Origin: Lewinellaceae bacterium
GTDB taxonomy: Bacteria; Bacteroidota; Bacteroidia; Chitinophagales; Saprospiraceae
Length of the DNA stretch: 64,000 nucleotides
Direction of reading: 5' to 3'
Assembly: GCA_020636045.1 (NCBI GenBank)
Contig: JACJYP010000005.1
Location: 124,001-188,000, forward strand
In this document: in pieces, positions 19,123 to 28,158 of the stretch
Layout of the letters: the number at the start of each line of letters is the position of its first letter
How positions within the stretch are numbered: the stretch's first letter is position 1
The notes under the pieces: model-generated
The model's database searches: none
Told to the model about the DNA's origin: nothing
Seen by the model: the letters and a program-made list of their open reading frames with translations, nothing else
Made by a program: the position numbers and the translations under genes

Positions 19123-19505
19123 GGAATCGGCATTTAGAATTTGAAGATTGCGGATTAATCGCCGTGTGCCCACAGTAAGGGCCTTCTATCCGGCGACACA
19201 AGGATTTGAATACCGGTTGCTGATAATATCAACGCGTTTCAGGGAGGAAAAAGATTAAGGCAGGTATATCGAGGCGGATTAAATGAAAAATGCAAAACAC
19301 AGGGCGTGTTGTAATGCGGGTTCCGGAGGGGAAGATGGGGTAAGTTGTTACACAAGTGTAAACAAGCCCTAAAACGCGCCGTTTTACGGCGAATTGTGTC
19401 GCCTGAAAGAAAGTGTACGAATTTAACTTACGGGCCCCTCAAGACCATCCTCGTGGTTTTGACATAGGGCTTCCTGCACCATTATATGTATCAGACAAAA
19501 TATAA
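19123..19505. other. intergenic region without recognised feature
   Basis: Upstream of the T9SS gene on the minus strand. It should hold that gene's promoter, but I find no exact TAnnTTTG. No open frame of note and no repeat seen. Confidence 0.4.
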
Positions 19506-19537
19506 GGGCTTGCCGGAAAGCATCTGCCGGCAAGCCC
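19506..19537 (-). terminator. distal terminator downstream of sucC
   Basis: GGGCTTGCCGG (19506-19516) pairs with CCGGCAAGCCC (19527-19537), followed in the minus direction by TTATATTTTG. Confidence 0.6.
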
Positions 19538-19566
19538 CATATTTCTGAAACCAGGATACAGTTCTG

Positions 19567-19610
19567 AGAAACCGTCTTTACATCTCGCAATAGGTTTTCA
19601 GACGGTTTCT
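19567..19610 (-). terminator. hairpin at the sucC stop codon
   Basis: AGAAACCGTCT (19567-19577) pairs with AGACGGTTTCT (19600-19610); the right arm reaches the first base of the sucC stop triplet. The loop is long (22 bases), so it may be an RNA-stability hairpin, with termination at the next hairpin. Confidence 0.45.
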
Positions 19611-20803
19611 TACTGCTTCAGCACGCTCGCCACCAGGTCGGCTGCTTCCTGAAATTCGACAGCGCCCATGACCTGAAGTCCCGATTCGTCGATGATCTTT
19701 TTTGCGATGTCGGCATTGGTGCCCTGCAGACGCACGATCACCGGCACGGGGATGTTGCCGATCTTTTTGTAGGCATCTACCACGCCTTGCGCCACGCGGT
19801 CGCAGCGCACGATGCCACCGAAGATATTGATCAGGATGGCTTTTACATTCGGGTCCTTCAAAATGAAACGCATGGCATTTTCCACGCGCTCTGCATCGGC
19901 AGTGCCGCCTACGTCGAGGAAGTTGGCGGGCTCACCGCCCGACAGTTTGATGAGGTCCATCGTGGCCATTGCCAGACCGGCACCGTTGACCATGCAGCCC
20001 ACGTTTCCGTCAAGTTTAACGTAATTGAGGTCGTATTCCTGGGCTTCCACGTCGGCGGGGTCTTCCTCTTCCTTGTCGCGCAGGGCTTCCAGGTCTTTGT
20101 GGCGGAATAGCGCGTTGTCGTCGAGCGTGACCTTCGAATCGACGGCGATGATCCGGTCGTCGCTGGTTTTCAGGCAGGGGTTGATCTCGAACAGGCTGGC
20201 ATCCGAGCCGAGGAATGCGGCGTACAGTTTCTGCACGAAATCCACCATTTCCTTGAAGGCCTGGCCGCTGAGGCCGAGGTTGAAGGCCACCTTTTGAGCC
20301 TGGAAGGGGCGTAGCCCCAACAGCGGATCGATGAACTCCGTGAATACGCGCTCGGGCGTTTCTTCCGCTACTTTTTCGATGTCCATGCCGCCGTCGGGCG
20401 AATAAATGATCACGTTGCCTCCACGGCCGCGGTCGGTCAGGATGCTGATGTAGAATTCGCGGTGTTCGCCGGGGCCGGGATAGAACACGTCCTGTGCGAC
20501 CAGCACCTTGCGCACCAGTTTGCCCTCGGCCGAGGTCTGGGGCGTAACGAGATGCATACCGATCATGTTTTTCGCGAACTCGCCTGCCTGCTCGGGGCTT
20601 TTGGCGAGTTTGACACCGCCGCCTTTCCCGCGGCCGCCGGCATGCACCTGCGCCTTCACGACACACCAGTCGGAGTTGTAGAGTTCTTTCAGTTTTTTAG
20701 CGGCTTCCACGGCTTCGGCAGCATTGAAGACTACGATGCCTTCCTGGATCTTGACGCCGAATGATTTGAGTAATTCTTTTCCCTGGTATTCGTGAAGATT
20801 CAT
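19610..20803 (-). CDS. sucC: succinate-CoA ligase, beta subunit
   Basis: A 397-residue ATP-grasp subunit that, with the alpha subunit, makes ATP or GTP from succinyl-CoA in the TCA cycle. It starts MNLHEYQGKELLKSFGV, the family's standard opening. VVKAQVHAGGRGKGGGVKLA is the nucleotide-binding part, NGAGLAMATMDLIKLSGG and NFLDVGGTADAERV are signature motifs, and INIFGGIVRCDRVAQG lies near the C-terminus. The upstream Met at 20869 would add 22 residues lacking conservation and overlap the promoter at 20850-20857. The partner sucD is not in the window. Confidence 0.97.
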   Translation of the reverse strand: MNLHEYQGKELLKSFGVKIQEGIVVFNAAEAVEAAKKLKELYNSDWCVVKAQVHAGGRGKGGGVKLAKSPEQAGEFAKNMIGMHLVTPQTSAEGKLVRKVLVAQDVFYPGPGEHREFYISILTDRGRGGNVIIYSPDGGMDIEKVAEETPERVFTEFIDPLLGLRPFQAQKVAFNLGLSGQAFKEMVDFVQKLYAAFLGSDASLFEINPCLKTSDDRIIAVDSKVTLDDNALFRHKDLEALRDKEEEDPADVEAQEYDLNYVKLDGNVGCMVNGAGLAMATMDLIKLSGGEPANFLDVGGTADAERVENAMRFILKDPNVKAILINIFGGIVRCDRVAQGVVDAYKKIGNIPVPVIVRLQGTNADIAKKIIDESGLQVMGAVEFQEAADLVASVLKQ

Positions 20804-20849
20804 TTGTGTAATGGTACGTCGTAAATGGTCCTTGAATTTTTTTGACGGG

Positions 20850-20857
20850 CAAAAGTA
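20850..20857 (-). promoter_or_regulatory. TAnnTTTG promoter element of sucC
   Basis: TACTTTTG on the minus strand, 46 bases before the ATG at 20803. It lies inside the longer reading frame and so favours the shorter start. Confidence 0.55.
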
Positions 20858-21242
20858 AGGCGATTTCATTTTTGACAGGGCTTGCGACGATCTTTTTCGC
20901 CGGCCCGGGCGTCAAAAAAACTTGACATGTGCCGTTTTTTACTCAGTTAAAAATTTCTGCCTAATAAAAATCAAGTTGCTTCAACAGGTCAGCTCTTCAA
21001 GGTCCGGCAAAATCCCTAGCCGAATATAAATAGGGACAATATTTATTGTAAGTACTGACAATCGGAATTCTTATACCGGCAAGGCGTGCATAAAATGTTT
21101 GGAAAGACAGCGCCGCCGAAATATTACAGTTATTTGTAAGATTGGCGACCAAAATGGATAATTATTCTACTTTTTTATGATTTGGCGCAAAATTAAGGGT
21201 AGATATCTGTCGTTTCCCAATATCGAATCATTGTACTGTCTT
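20858..21242. promoter_or_regulatory. divergent intergenic region with a 14-bp palindrome
   Basis: AT-rich region between sucC and the divergent gene at 21243. It contains ACAATA-TT-TATTGT (21036-21049), a possible operator or chance palindrome. No clear promoter for the rightward gene. Nothing else recognised. Confidence 0.25.
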
Positions 21243-21653
21243 ATGCGCGCCAAATTGAATATTGATCGCCACTTCCTCTTCTTTCACGGTAACAAACTGG
21301 CAGTGTTCGCCGAGCGTATCCTGCGCGATACCCAACAGAACCCCTATATCGATAAACCCGAAAAACACTGGGAACGGCTCCGGAAAAGTTGTGCCGATCT
21401 GCGGGTGATCCTTGAAGACCCCGATCTCAAACGCAAGGAACGCACTGACGCCATTCGCGAAAAAGAAGCGCCCGTATTGGTAGCCCTCGGGCAAATGGCA
21501 GACTATATCGAAACAGCAGCTCCTTGCAAATCGGATGTATTCACCACAGGCTTCCGGCCGCAGACGGAGCATCGCAGGCCCACCAAGACCCGTCGCAGTC
21601 AGCGCATGTCGGTCAAACTCGCCCTGCTGGAATCGGCCCGGCAAAGTCGTTAG
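21243..21653 (+). CDS. hypothetical protein, helical and basic
   Basis: A 136-residue cytoplasmic protein beginning MRAKLNIDRHFLFFHGNKLAVFAERIL. The middle is helical and charged (KHWERLRKSCADLRVILEDPDLKRKERTDAI in parts), and the C-terminus is basic (RRPTKTRRSQR). No family recognised. An in-frame codon at 21177 is possible, but the ATG at 21243 gives a more natural start. Its stop overlaps the stop of the convergent ABC ATPase gene by three bases. Confidence 0.5.
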   Translation: MRAKLNIDRHFLFFHGNKLAVFAERILRDTQQNPYIDKPEKHWERLRKSCADLRVILEDPDLKRKERTDAIREKEAPVLVALGQMADYIETAAPCKSDVFTTGFRPQTEHRRPTKTRRSQRMSVKLALLESARQSR

Positions 21654-22345
21654 CGAATTGCTACTCCTTCATCATCAATTAGTTTGCCGTGCTGGATGCG
21701 AATGATCCGGGCGGGGAAATTTTGCAAAATGCGGTAGTCGTGCGTTGCGCACAGTACCGAGGTATTGTGCTGTTTCGCGAGGTTGCGCATCAGGATCAGC
21801 ACGTCGTCGCTCGTTTCGGGATCGAGGTTGCCGGTCGGCTCGTCGGCGATCAGGATCAGGGGTTTGTTCAGCAGCGCCCTGGCGATCACCACCCGCTGCT
21901 GCTCGCCACCGGAGAGTTCGTGCGGCATTGAATAACGCTTGGAAAGCAGGTTGGTGCCTTCCAGTACTTCCGTGACACGCTGCGCCATTTCCGCCTCGTC
22001 GGTCCACCCGGTAGCGCGCAGCACAAATAGCAGATTTTCATCGACATTCCGGTCGGCCAGCAGGTTAAAATCCTGGAAGACGATGCCGAGTTTGCGCCGC
22101 AACAGGTGTACGTTTTGCCGGTCGATGTTGCGCAGGTCAAATCCCGCGACCTCGCCGAAGCCGCTGCCCAGTGGCAGGGCGGCGTACAAGGTTTTCAGCA
22201 GGCTCGTTTTGCCGCTGCCTGTTTTTCCGATGAGATAGGTGAATTCTCCCTCTCCAATGGTCAGGTTAATGCTCTCCAGCACGTTTTTCCCGTCCTGTTG
22301 GCGGATGTCGGCGTCGGAGAGTTTTACGATGGGTGGTGGTTGCAT
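21650..22345 (-). CDS. ftsE: FtsE-like ABC transporter ATP-binding protein
   Basis: A 231-residue ATPase with Walker A LIGKTGSGKTSLLK, Q-loop VFQDFNLL, signature HELSGGEQQRVVIARALL, Walker B LILIADEPTGNLD and the H-loop CATHDYRI. The sequence is closest to FtsE, which with FtsX activates peptidoglycan hydrolases during division; in Bacteroidota ftsX is often elsewhere, and no permease gene is next to this one. A promoter element (TACCTTTG, 22367-22374) overlaps the upstream Met at 22369, so I chose the ATG at 22345. FtsE is favoured over a LolD-type role, but not certain. Confidence 0.85.
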   Translation of the reverse strand: MQPPPIVKLSDADIRQQDGKNVLESINLTIGEGEFTYLIGKTGSGKTSLLKTLYAALPLGSGFGEVAGFDLRNIDRQNVHLLRRKLGIVFQDFNLLADRNVDENLLFVLRATGWTDEAEMAQRVTEVLEGTNLLSKRYSMPHELSGGEQQRVVIARALLNKPLILIADEPTGNLDPETSDDVLILMRNLAKQHNTSVLCATHDYRILQNFPARIIRIQHGKLIDDEGVAIR

Positions 22346-22366
22346 GTCGGGTGTTGTGGGTGCGCA

Positions 22367-22374
22367 CAAAGGTA
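22367..22374 (-). promoter_or_regulatory. TAnnTTTG promoter element of the ftsE-like gene
   Basis: TACCTTTG on the minus strand, 21 bases before the ATG at 22345; it rules out the start at 22369 because that codon lies within it. Confidence 0.5.
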
Positions 22375-22385
22375 TTTCATGTCGA

Positions 22386-23108
22386 TCAAAGCCCCAAAAC
22401 GTCGCTCATATTGAACACGCCGGTTTTGCCGGCGATCCATTTGGCGGCCAGCAGGGCGCCTCCGGCAAATCCCTCGCGGGAATGCGCGCGATGTTCAATG
22501 CTGATCTCGTCGACCGGGCTGTTCCAGCGGACAATGTGCGTGCCGGGAACTTCTCCTTCGCGCACGGCCATGACAGGGATGTCTTCAGGGGCTGTTAAGG
22601 CAGGTTGCAGCGTCCAGCCTGACCGCCTTGCCACTTCGTCGATGACCCCTTGTACAAGGCTAAGCGCTGTGCCGCTCGGGGCGTCGAGTTTGTGTACGTG
22701 GTGCACTTCGGTGACCGATGGCGCGTACTCCGGCCTTTTGTCCATTAATTTGGACAAGTAGCGGTTGAGGGCGAAAAAGAGGTTGACGCCGACGCTGAAA
22801 TTTGAAGCCCAGAGCATCGCGCCATCGTTTTTTCGGCAGTATTCTTCGGCAGTCGGCAGCGAATCCGCCCAGCCGGTGGTGCCGCTTACGACCGGCACGC
22901 CGGCTTCGAGGCAGTTCATCACGTTTTTAAAAGCCGATTCGGGTCTGGTAAACTCGATCACCACATCCGCCTCCCGCAGTTTTTCAGGCGTGGCATCCGC
23001 CTGGTTTTCTCCTGAAATGCGCCAGGCGATCTCCACAGATTGTTCTCCGGCGAGCGATTCAATGGCCCGCCCCATTTTTCCATATCCCAGCAGCCCGATT
23101 TTTAGCAT
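22386..23108 (-). CDS. dapB: 4-hydroxy-tetrahydrodipicolinate reductase
   Basis: A 240-residue enzyme of lysine and meso-diaminopimelate synthesis. The NAD(P) site is GLLGYGKMGRAIE at the N-terminus; VVIEFTRPESA and VSGTTGW follow; the catalytic motif is EVHHVHKLDAPSGTAL. C-terminal ISIEHRAHSREGFAGGAL is also typical. It is slightly shorter than the E. coli enzyme (273) but like other Bacteroidota forms. It starts 3 bases after the stop of the T9SS gene upstream, so the two may be read from one message. Confidence 0.97.
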   Translation of the reverse strand: MLKIGLLGYGKMGRAIESLAGEQSVEIAWRISGENQADATPEKLREADVVIEFTRPESAFKNVMNCLEAGVPVVSGTTGWADSLPTAEEYCRKNDGAMLWASNFSVGVNLFFALNRYLSKLMDKRPEYAPSVTEVHHVHKLDAPSGTALSLVQGVIDEVARRSGWTLQPALTAPEDIPVMAVREGEVPGTHIVRWNSPVDEISIEHRAHSREGFAGGALLAAKWIAGKTGVFNMSDVLGL

Positions 23109-23111
23109 GAT

Positions 23112-24989
23112 CTATTCAATTTTTAAAAGTTTGACCGTTTGGAGGACCTGCCCATCTTGCGCTACAGTTGCAAAGTAGATGCCGGGCGCCGCAGTACCGC
23201 CCAAGGTGTATTCACCGCGGGGATCGGCCACTTCAACGGTTTCTACCGTGCGGCCCAGCGCATCGCTGAGCGTCAGTACGTGGCCGCTGCCTTCCGGCAG
23301 GCTGAGCAGCACGCGCGTGTCCTCGCGGAATGGATTTTGATAAATTTTCAGGTAGTCGCCGTTTTTGACAATGTCGTCTTTGCGGCGGTATTCCCTGTAA
23401 ATTTCAATCAGCAGGGTCGAATCTCCGATAAATTTTTGCTGATGGCGGATCACCTGTCCGACATTGGTGGCACTGGCGGCTACGTCGTAGAGCCCTGGCG
23501 CGACGCCGCTGATGCTGAACAACCCTTCCTTGTCGGTGGCGGTGGAGTATTCGAGTTCCACGCCGTACAGGTGCACGGATGCCAGTGCAACCGGCAACTG
23601 ATTGTCGCCCCTGACCACCTGCCCGCTGATCGTCATCGAGCCTTCGGGAAACAGTTCTACGTCGAGTTGGGTGACCACGCCGTTTTCAAGCAGCACCTGT
23701 TTTTCCAGCGACTGGTAGCCGATTTTGCTAAATCGAACGGTAAAAACGCCCGATTGTAATTGTCCGGTTTTGAAGATGCCGGTCAGGCCCGTGTTCTCCT
23801 GCGGCGGCGTGCCGGCGCCTTGGATTTTCACCGCAACACCGCTGAGCGGTTGCCCCGTCACAGCATTGGCGACACTGCCTTCCAGATAGCAGGCGCGCAT
23901 GTAGTTCGGGCTGATGATCCACAGTTCTCCGTTGTTACTCCCTGCAGACGTAATATTTGTGGCCGCAATCGTGCCGGAAGGAAAAAACGGATAAACACCC
24001 CAGCACCCCGACGAGCCGCCTCCCGAACCGGTATACGTGTCGTAGTTGCCTACCTGCACAAGGTTGTCGGGTTTTGTGACGTCAACGATCGTAAAGCCGT
24101 CCTTGTACCACGATGTAACGGCGTAGTTGCCCAGAATATGCGTGTTGTGCACCATCGAATTGGTGCCGGGATTGCTCTGTATCTTGTCGAGTAACTGGAT
24201 GTTTTCAGGGTCGGAAATATCATACGCCGTCAGGTATGAATTGTTTTTCTCGTCCGTTGTGAACAACACCTTGTGGTCTGAAGAAAGCCAGGTGTTGTGC
24301 GTAAAATTGTTGGGCGTCGGCTGGGTACTCAGCAGTTGAGGGTTGTCTTTGTCCTTCATATCCACGATAGAGAAAAATCCCCCGTAAATGTGTCCGGAAT
24401 ACATGGTATCGTTGTCGACATAGCCGTCGTGGATGTAGTTGAGGTTGCCGGAGTAACTTGAGTTATAGGTGCCGACATACACCGGGTTGTACGGATCCGG
24501 CTTTAGGTCGAATATTTTGGCGCGCCCTGAAAACAAAGGGCCGCCATAAGCGTACAGAAACCCTTTGGTGGTATCGATGTGCAGGGCGTGAATTTCATTG
24601 AGTTGGTCCTGGATGTCGCCGTCGCCCTTGTAATAGTGATAATTCAGGCTGGGGGAGGGGAGGCCGCTCAGGTCGACCACCTGAATGCCCTGCCCGCCTT
24701 CCGAAACCACGTATGCGTAATGACCATAGGTTTTGATCTCTTTCCAGAGGTTGTTGGGTCCGGGGATTTGCACGATCTGCGAAGGCATGTCGGGATCGGT
24801 GATATCGACGATAATAAGACCTTTTGCGCCGCCTGCGAGTACATATTCGTGCCCGTCGGCGGTATAGCCCCAAACGTTTGCCAGGGTTTCATTGGGGAAA
24901 GTCAGTTTGGAGCGAAAGGTGGTATTGAGGTTTTGGGCCTGGGAAAAGGTCGCCAGCAACAGGCAGGCGGGCAGGAATAAATGTTTCAT
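23112..24989 (-). CDS. LVIVD-repeat, choice-of-anchor-B-type protein with T9SS type A sorting domain
   Basis: A 625-residue secreted protein: signal peptide (MKHLFLPACLLLATFSQAQ), a propeller-like region (about 30-370) of repeated VDITDP, VDLSG, YDISDPEN and VDVTKPDN motifs, the LVIVD pattern of choice-of-anchor B proteins, two carboxypeptidase-regulatory-like beta domains (about 375-450 and 455-530), and a C-terminal sorting domain with IYQNPFREDTRVLLSLP and LGRTVETVEV. It is probably exported by T9SS and held at the cell surface. Partner unknown. Confidence 0.85.
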   Translation of the reverse strand: MKHLFLPACLLLATFSQAQNLNTTFRSKLTFPNETLANVWGYTADGHEYVLAGGAKGLIIVDITDPDMPSQIVQIPGPNNLWKEIKTYGHYAYVVSEGGQGIQVVDLSGLPSPSLNYHYYKGDGDIQDQLNEIHALHIDTTKGFLYAYGGPLFSGRAKIFDLKPDPYNPVYVGTYNSSYSGNLNYIHDGYVDNDTMYSGHIYGGFFSIVDMKDKDNPQLLSTQPTPNNFTHNTWLSSDHKVLFTTDEKNNSYLTAYDISDPENIQLLDKIQSNPGTNSMVHNTHILGNYAVTSWYKDGFTIVDVTKPDNLVQVGNYDTYTGSGGGSSGCWGVYPFFPSGTIAATNITSAGSNNGELWIISPNYMRACYLEGSVANAVTGQPLSGVAVKIQGAGTPPQENTGLTGIFKTGQLQSGVFTVRFSKIGYQSLEKQVLLENGVVTQLDVELFPEGSMTISGQVVRGDNQLPVALASVHLYGVELEYSTATDKEGLFSISGVAPGLYDVAASATNVGQVIRHQQKFIGDSTLLIEIYREYRRKDDIVKNGDYLKIYQNPFREDTRVLLSLPEGSGHVLTLSDALGRTVETVEVADPRGEYTLGGTAAPGIYFATVAQDGQVLQTVKLLKIE

Positions 24990-25095
24990 AGCGATCGGCT
25001 TTGTACGTGCAAAAGGCCGGATTCTTACGCCGGCGGCTTTTGCATTGCTTTTATATCAGATAAACTTGCGCCGGTTTGGCCGGCCGGTGGCAAAA

Positions 25096-25461
25096 CTACA
25101 TCGGAAAAAAGGCATCTTCCGCATGCCGGATCGCAGTGATTTTATCGCCTTTTAGCAATACGGCAATGATATCGAAGCGAATTTCCCAATCGTAGTCGAT
25201 CTGTTCCATGTAAATACCGGCCGTACGGGCCAAAATATCCTGCTTGCGCGCATCCACTGCTTCTTCAGGGCCTCCGAATCCGTCTCCCGATCGGGTCTTC
25301 ACTTCTACAAATACCAGCAACCTTTCTCCCGCCCATGCGATCAGGTCGATTTCGCCGCGGCCGGCGCGAAAATTGCGCTCGGCGATCCGCCAGCCTTTCT
25401 GCTCGAGGTATTCGGCGGCGATCTGCTCGCCTCGTTTTCCGGTGTCAATATGGCTGGGCAT
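25096..25461 (-). CDS. YraN/UPF0102 family nuclease-fold protein
   Basis: A 121-residue protein of the YraN (UPF0102) family. The restriction-endonuclease-like core is visible: GKRGEQIAAEYLEQKGW, NFRAGRGEIDLIAWAG (metal-binding Asp/Glu) and LLVFVEVKTRSGDGFG (the E-x-K). YraN proteins resemble Holliday-junction resolvases, but their role is not well established. The length and motif spacing are normal. A run of minus-strand genes flanks it on both sides. Confidence 0.93.
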   Translation of the reverse strand: MPSHIDTGKRGEQIAAEYLEQKGWRIAERNFRAGRGEIDLIAWAGERLLVFVEVKTRSGDGFGGPEEAVDARKQDILARTAGIYMEQIDYDWEIRFDIIAVLLKGDKITAIRHAEDAFFPM

Positions 25462-25499
25462 CGTGGGATGGTTTGAATGAGAACGGTAATATCCGGTTT

Positions 25500-26732
25500 T
25501 CAGTCGGGGTAAAGTAAATATTTATTCCTGATTGCTTTGAATGCCTCAAGGTCTTCCTGCCAGGTGTTGCGGATCTCCGCTTCCGTCATGCCTGCTTCAA
25601 TTTGTCTGCGCAGGGAATAAGTACCCGCCAGCCGGTCAAAATATCCGCTTGCCAGGAAAAAGTCCGCTTTGTTGGGAAATTGACGGTAAAAATCGAGCAA
25701 ATAATGAAGGTCGATGCGGTGTTCCCGGCGCAAGGCGTTGATATTCAGATCGCACAAATTGTAGCCCTTGCACACCCAACCCTCATGCGGGGGGTATTTC
25801 GAACCTTCATTTGGCCGTGGAACGAACCAGAACGAGTCGCGTGGAAAATCGGGATGGCCGTACACCTGAAACTGCGAGTTGGTGCCGCGCCCGACGCTGA
25901 CCGAGGTGCCTTCAAACAGGCAAAGCGAAGGGTAAAGCAAGATGGCACGCATGTTCGGAAGGTTGGGGGAGGGTTTTACGGGCAGGTTATACGGAGTTTG
26001 ATGGGTGTAGTTCAGGCAGGGGATCACCTTCAGCATTGGCGGTCCCCCTCCGGTCCAGTGCTCTCCTGCAAAAAGCCGGGCCAGTTCGCCGACCGTGCAG
26101 CCGTGGACGATCGGCAAGGGTGCAATGCCCACAAAAGACCTCAACCGCATATCCAGCACAGGACCGTCTACGTAATGTCCGTTGGGGTCGGGCCGGTCGA
26201 GTATGATCAGCGGCTTGTATTGTTCGGCGCAGGCCTCCAGTACGTAGTAGAGCGTGCTGATGTAGGTATAAAAGCGAACCCCGACATCCTGGATGTCAAA
26301 CACCACAACATCTACTTCATCGAGATCTTCCGGTGAAGGCTTTCTCTTTTTTCCGTACAGCGACACGACCGGCGCCCCGGTCTTCCGGTCCTGCCCGTCT
26401 ACGATCAGCGCGCCGTCGGCCTCACCGCCGCGCAAACCGTGTTCCGGCGCAAAAATGCGCGAGACGCAGATGCCCAGATTGTTCAATGTGTCGATCAGGT
26501 GCTGTTGTCCCACCCGTGAGGAATGATTGACCACCAGTCCTGCACGCTTGCCCCGCAGGTAGGGCAGCCATACCGGCATACGCTCTGCACCCGTGATGAC
26601 CTGCTTGTTATCTTCGGTCGTGTTCGGTAGCGCGGCCGCGGCACTTTGCCCTGGCAGGGTACCGGCGACAAGCAGTAACAGTGCCGTCAACAAATGTTTT
26701 GAAAAAATGCCGCCCTTTTTTGGTATTTCCAA
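25500..26732 (-). CDS. DUF1343 / NamZ-like exo-beta-N-acetylmuramidase
   Basis: A 410-residue secreted protein: hydrophobic signal (HLLTALLLLVAGTLPGQSAAA), then the DUF1343 core with GLVVNHSSRV, FAPEHGLRGG, DVVVFDIQDVGVRFYTY, LDRPDPNGHYVDGP, PSPNLPNM and FEGTSVSVGRGT. Members such as NamZ of Bacillus release terminal MurNAc from peptidoglycan fragments (GH171), so a wall-recycling role in the periplasm is likely. The reading frame begins with TTG at 26732; no ATG lies near the signal peptide. It diverges from the exonuclease gene. Confidence 0.88.
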   Translation of the reverse strand: MEIPKKGGIFSKHLLTALLLLVAGTLPGQSAAAALPNTTEDNKQVITGAERMPVWLPYLRGKRAGLVVNHSSRVGQQHLIDTLNNLGICVSRIFAPEHGLRGGEADGALIVDGQDRKTGAPVVSLYGKKRKPSPEDLDEVDVVVFDIQDVGVRFYTYISTLYYVLEACAEQYKPLIILDRPDPNGHYVDGPVLDMRLRSFVGIAPLPIVHGCTVGELARLFAGEHWTGGGPPMLKVIPCLNYTHQTPYNLPVKPSPNLPNMRAILLYPSLCLFEGTSVSVGRGTNSQFQVYGHPDFPRDSFWFVPRPNEGSKYPPHEGWVCKGYNLCDLNINALRREHRIDLHYLLDFYRQFPNKADFFLASGYFDRLAGTYSLRRQIEAGMTEAEIRNTWQEDLEAFKAIRNKYLLYPD

Positions 26733-26745
26733 ACAAATCGTGTTT

Positions 26746-26753
26746 TATGTTTG
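26746..26753 (+). promoter_or_regulatory. TAnnTTTG promoter element of the exonuclease gene
   Basis: TATGTTTG with an upstream TTTG (26719-26722) 23 bases away. Transcription would start near 26760, downstream of the ATG codons at 26593-26700, supporting the GTG start at 26779. Confidence 0.5.
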
Positions 26754-26778
26754 CAAATGTAATAAATGCACTGCTCCT

Positions 26779-28158
26779 GTGTACGCCATCATAGACGTTG
26801 AGACCACCGGCGGGACTGCGCGCTACGAACGCATCACCGAGATCGCCATCGTGCTGCACGACGGGGAAAAGGTGACCGATACCTTTTCATCGCTGATCAA
26901 TCCGGAGCGCAGCATTCCCTGGAATATCACGCAACTCACCGGTATTACCGATGAGATGGTGGCGCATGCCCCGCGTTTTTTTGAAGTGGCAAAAACGATC
27001 GTGGAGATGACCGAAGGGGCGATCTTTGTCGCGCACAATGTTTCCTTCGACTATTCTTTTATCCGGGAGGAATTTGCCCGGCTCGGGTACACCTTTACCA
27101 GAAAACAACTCTGCACGGTGCGCCTGTCCAGAAAGGTGTTTCCCGGCCTTCCGAGTTACAGCCTCAGCAACCTGAAACGCCACTTCGGCATCCACGCCGA
27201 ACGCAGCCACCGCGCCCTCGACGATACCCTCGCCACCGCGCGCATCTTCGAACTGATCCTGGCAGAACAATCGGGTAAAACGGTCAAATCCCTGCTCAAC
27301 CACAGCGTTCGCGAATCGATGCTGCCGCATGCCATCACACTGGAGCGCCTGCACGCCGTGCCGGAAGCCTGCGGGGTGTATTATCTGCACGATGAAGGCG
27401 GGTCAGTGATCTATGTCGGTAAAAGCCTGAATATCCGAAAACGGCTGTTCGAGCATTTTGCCGACCTGACGCCCAAAGGAGAAAAACTGCGCGCCGGAGT
27501 TGCCGATATCAGTTACGAAGTAACAGGTAGCGAACTGGTGGCCCTGCTGCTCGAAAGCGCCGAGATCAAACGCCTGCAGCCGCCCGTGAACCGCGCCTTG
27601 CGCCTTCGCAACCATTCGGGCTGCATTTTTACCTATACCGACCAGAACGGTTACAAATGCCTTGCCGTAGGCAAACGCAACAACCGCAATGCGAATCGGC
27701 TCGAACTGGTAGCGGACTATCCGAAATTCGATAGCGCTCGCGCCCATTTGCAGAGCATTGTACGGCAGTACGAACTTTGCTACCGGCTCTGTAACCTCGA
27801 CGCTTCGGAACACGCTTGCTTCCATTATGGTATCAAGCAATGCCGGGGCGCCTGTGTCGGCGAGGAATCTCCCGAGGAATACAACGAAAGGGTTCAGGAT
27901 GCGCTTCATGCGATGAACCGACGCCTCAGCGGCAGTTTTTTCATTGCAGAAAGCGGACGCAGCCACGGCGAACAGGCAGTGATCGGCGTGCAGGACGGCC
28001 ACTATCTGGGCTACGGCTTTTTTGATTCATCGGTCGAAGCATTGGGTACTGAAGATATACTTGAGGCGCTGTCGACTACCTTTTCCGACCCCGATGCTGC
28101 GAAGATCATCCGCTCGTATATTGAAGGTAAAAAGGGCCTGAAGCGGATCGGTTTTTAG
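26779..28158 (+). CDS. DnaQ-like exonuclease fused to GIY-YIG nuclease domain
   Basis: A 459-residue two-nuclease protein. The N-terminal DEDD 3'-5' exonuclease has ExoI IIDVETTGG, ExoII VAHNVSFDYSF and ExoIII HRALDDTLAT (residues 1-170). A UvrC/Cho-type GIY-YIG domain follows (about 205-280) with GVYYLHD, VIYVGKSLNIRKR and the metal Glu in LLLESAEIKRLQPP. The C-terminal region has four Cys/His-rich motifs (ELCYRLCNLDASEHACFHYG, QCRGACVGE). This architecture suggests DNA repair. The start is GTG at 26779, giving (M)YAIIDVETTGG, where most relatives begin. Its stop overlaps that of the convergent methyltransferase gene. Confidence 0.88.
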   Translation: MYAIIDVETTGGTARYERITEIAIVLHDGEKVTDTFSSLINPERSIPWNITQLTGITDEMVAHAPRFFEVAKTIVEMTEGAIFVAHNVSFDYSFIREEFARLGYTFTRKQLCTVRLSRKVFPGLPSYSLSNLKRHFGIHAERSHRALDDTLATARIFELILAEQSGKTVKSLLNHSVRESMLPHAITLERLHAVPEACGVYYLHDEGGSVIYVGKSLNIRKRLFEHFADLTPKGEKLRAGVADISYEVTGSELVALLLESAEIKRLQPPVNRALRLRNHSGCIFTYTDQNGYKCLAVGKRNNRNANRLELVADYPKFDSARAHLQSIVRQYELCYRLCNLDASEHACFHYGIKQCRGACVGEESPEEYNERVQDALHAMNRRLSGSFFIAESGRSHGEQAVIGVQDGHYLGYGFFDSSVEALGTEDILEALSTTFSDPDAAKIIRSYIEGKKGLKRIGF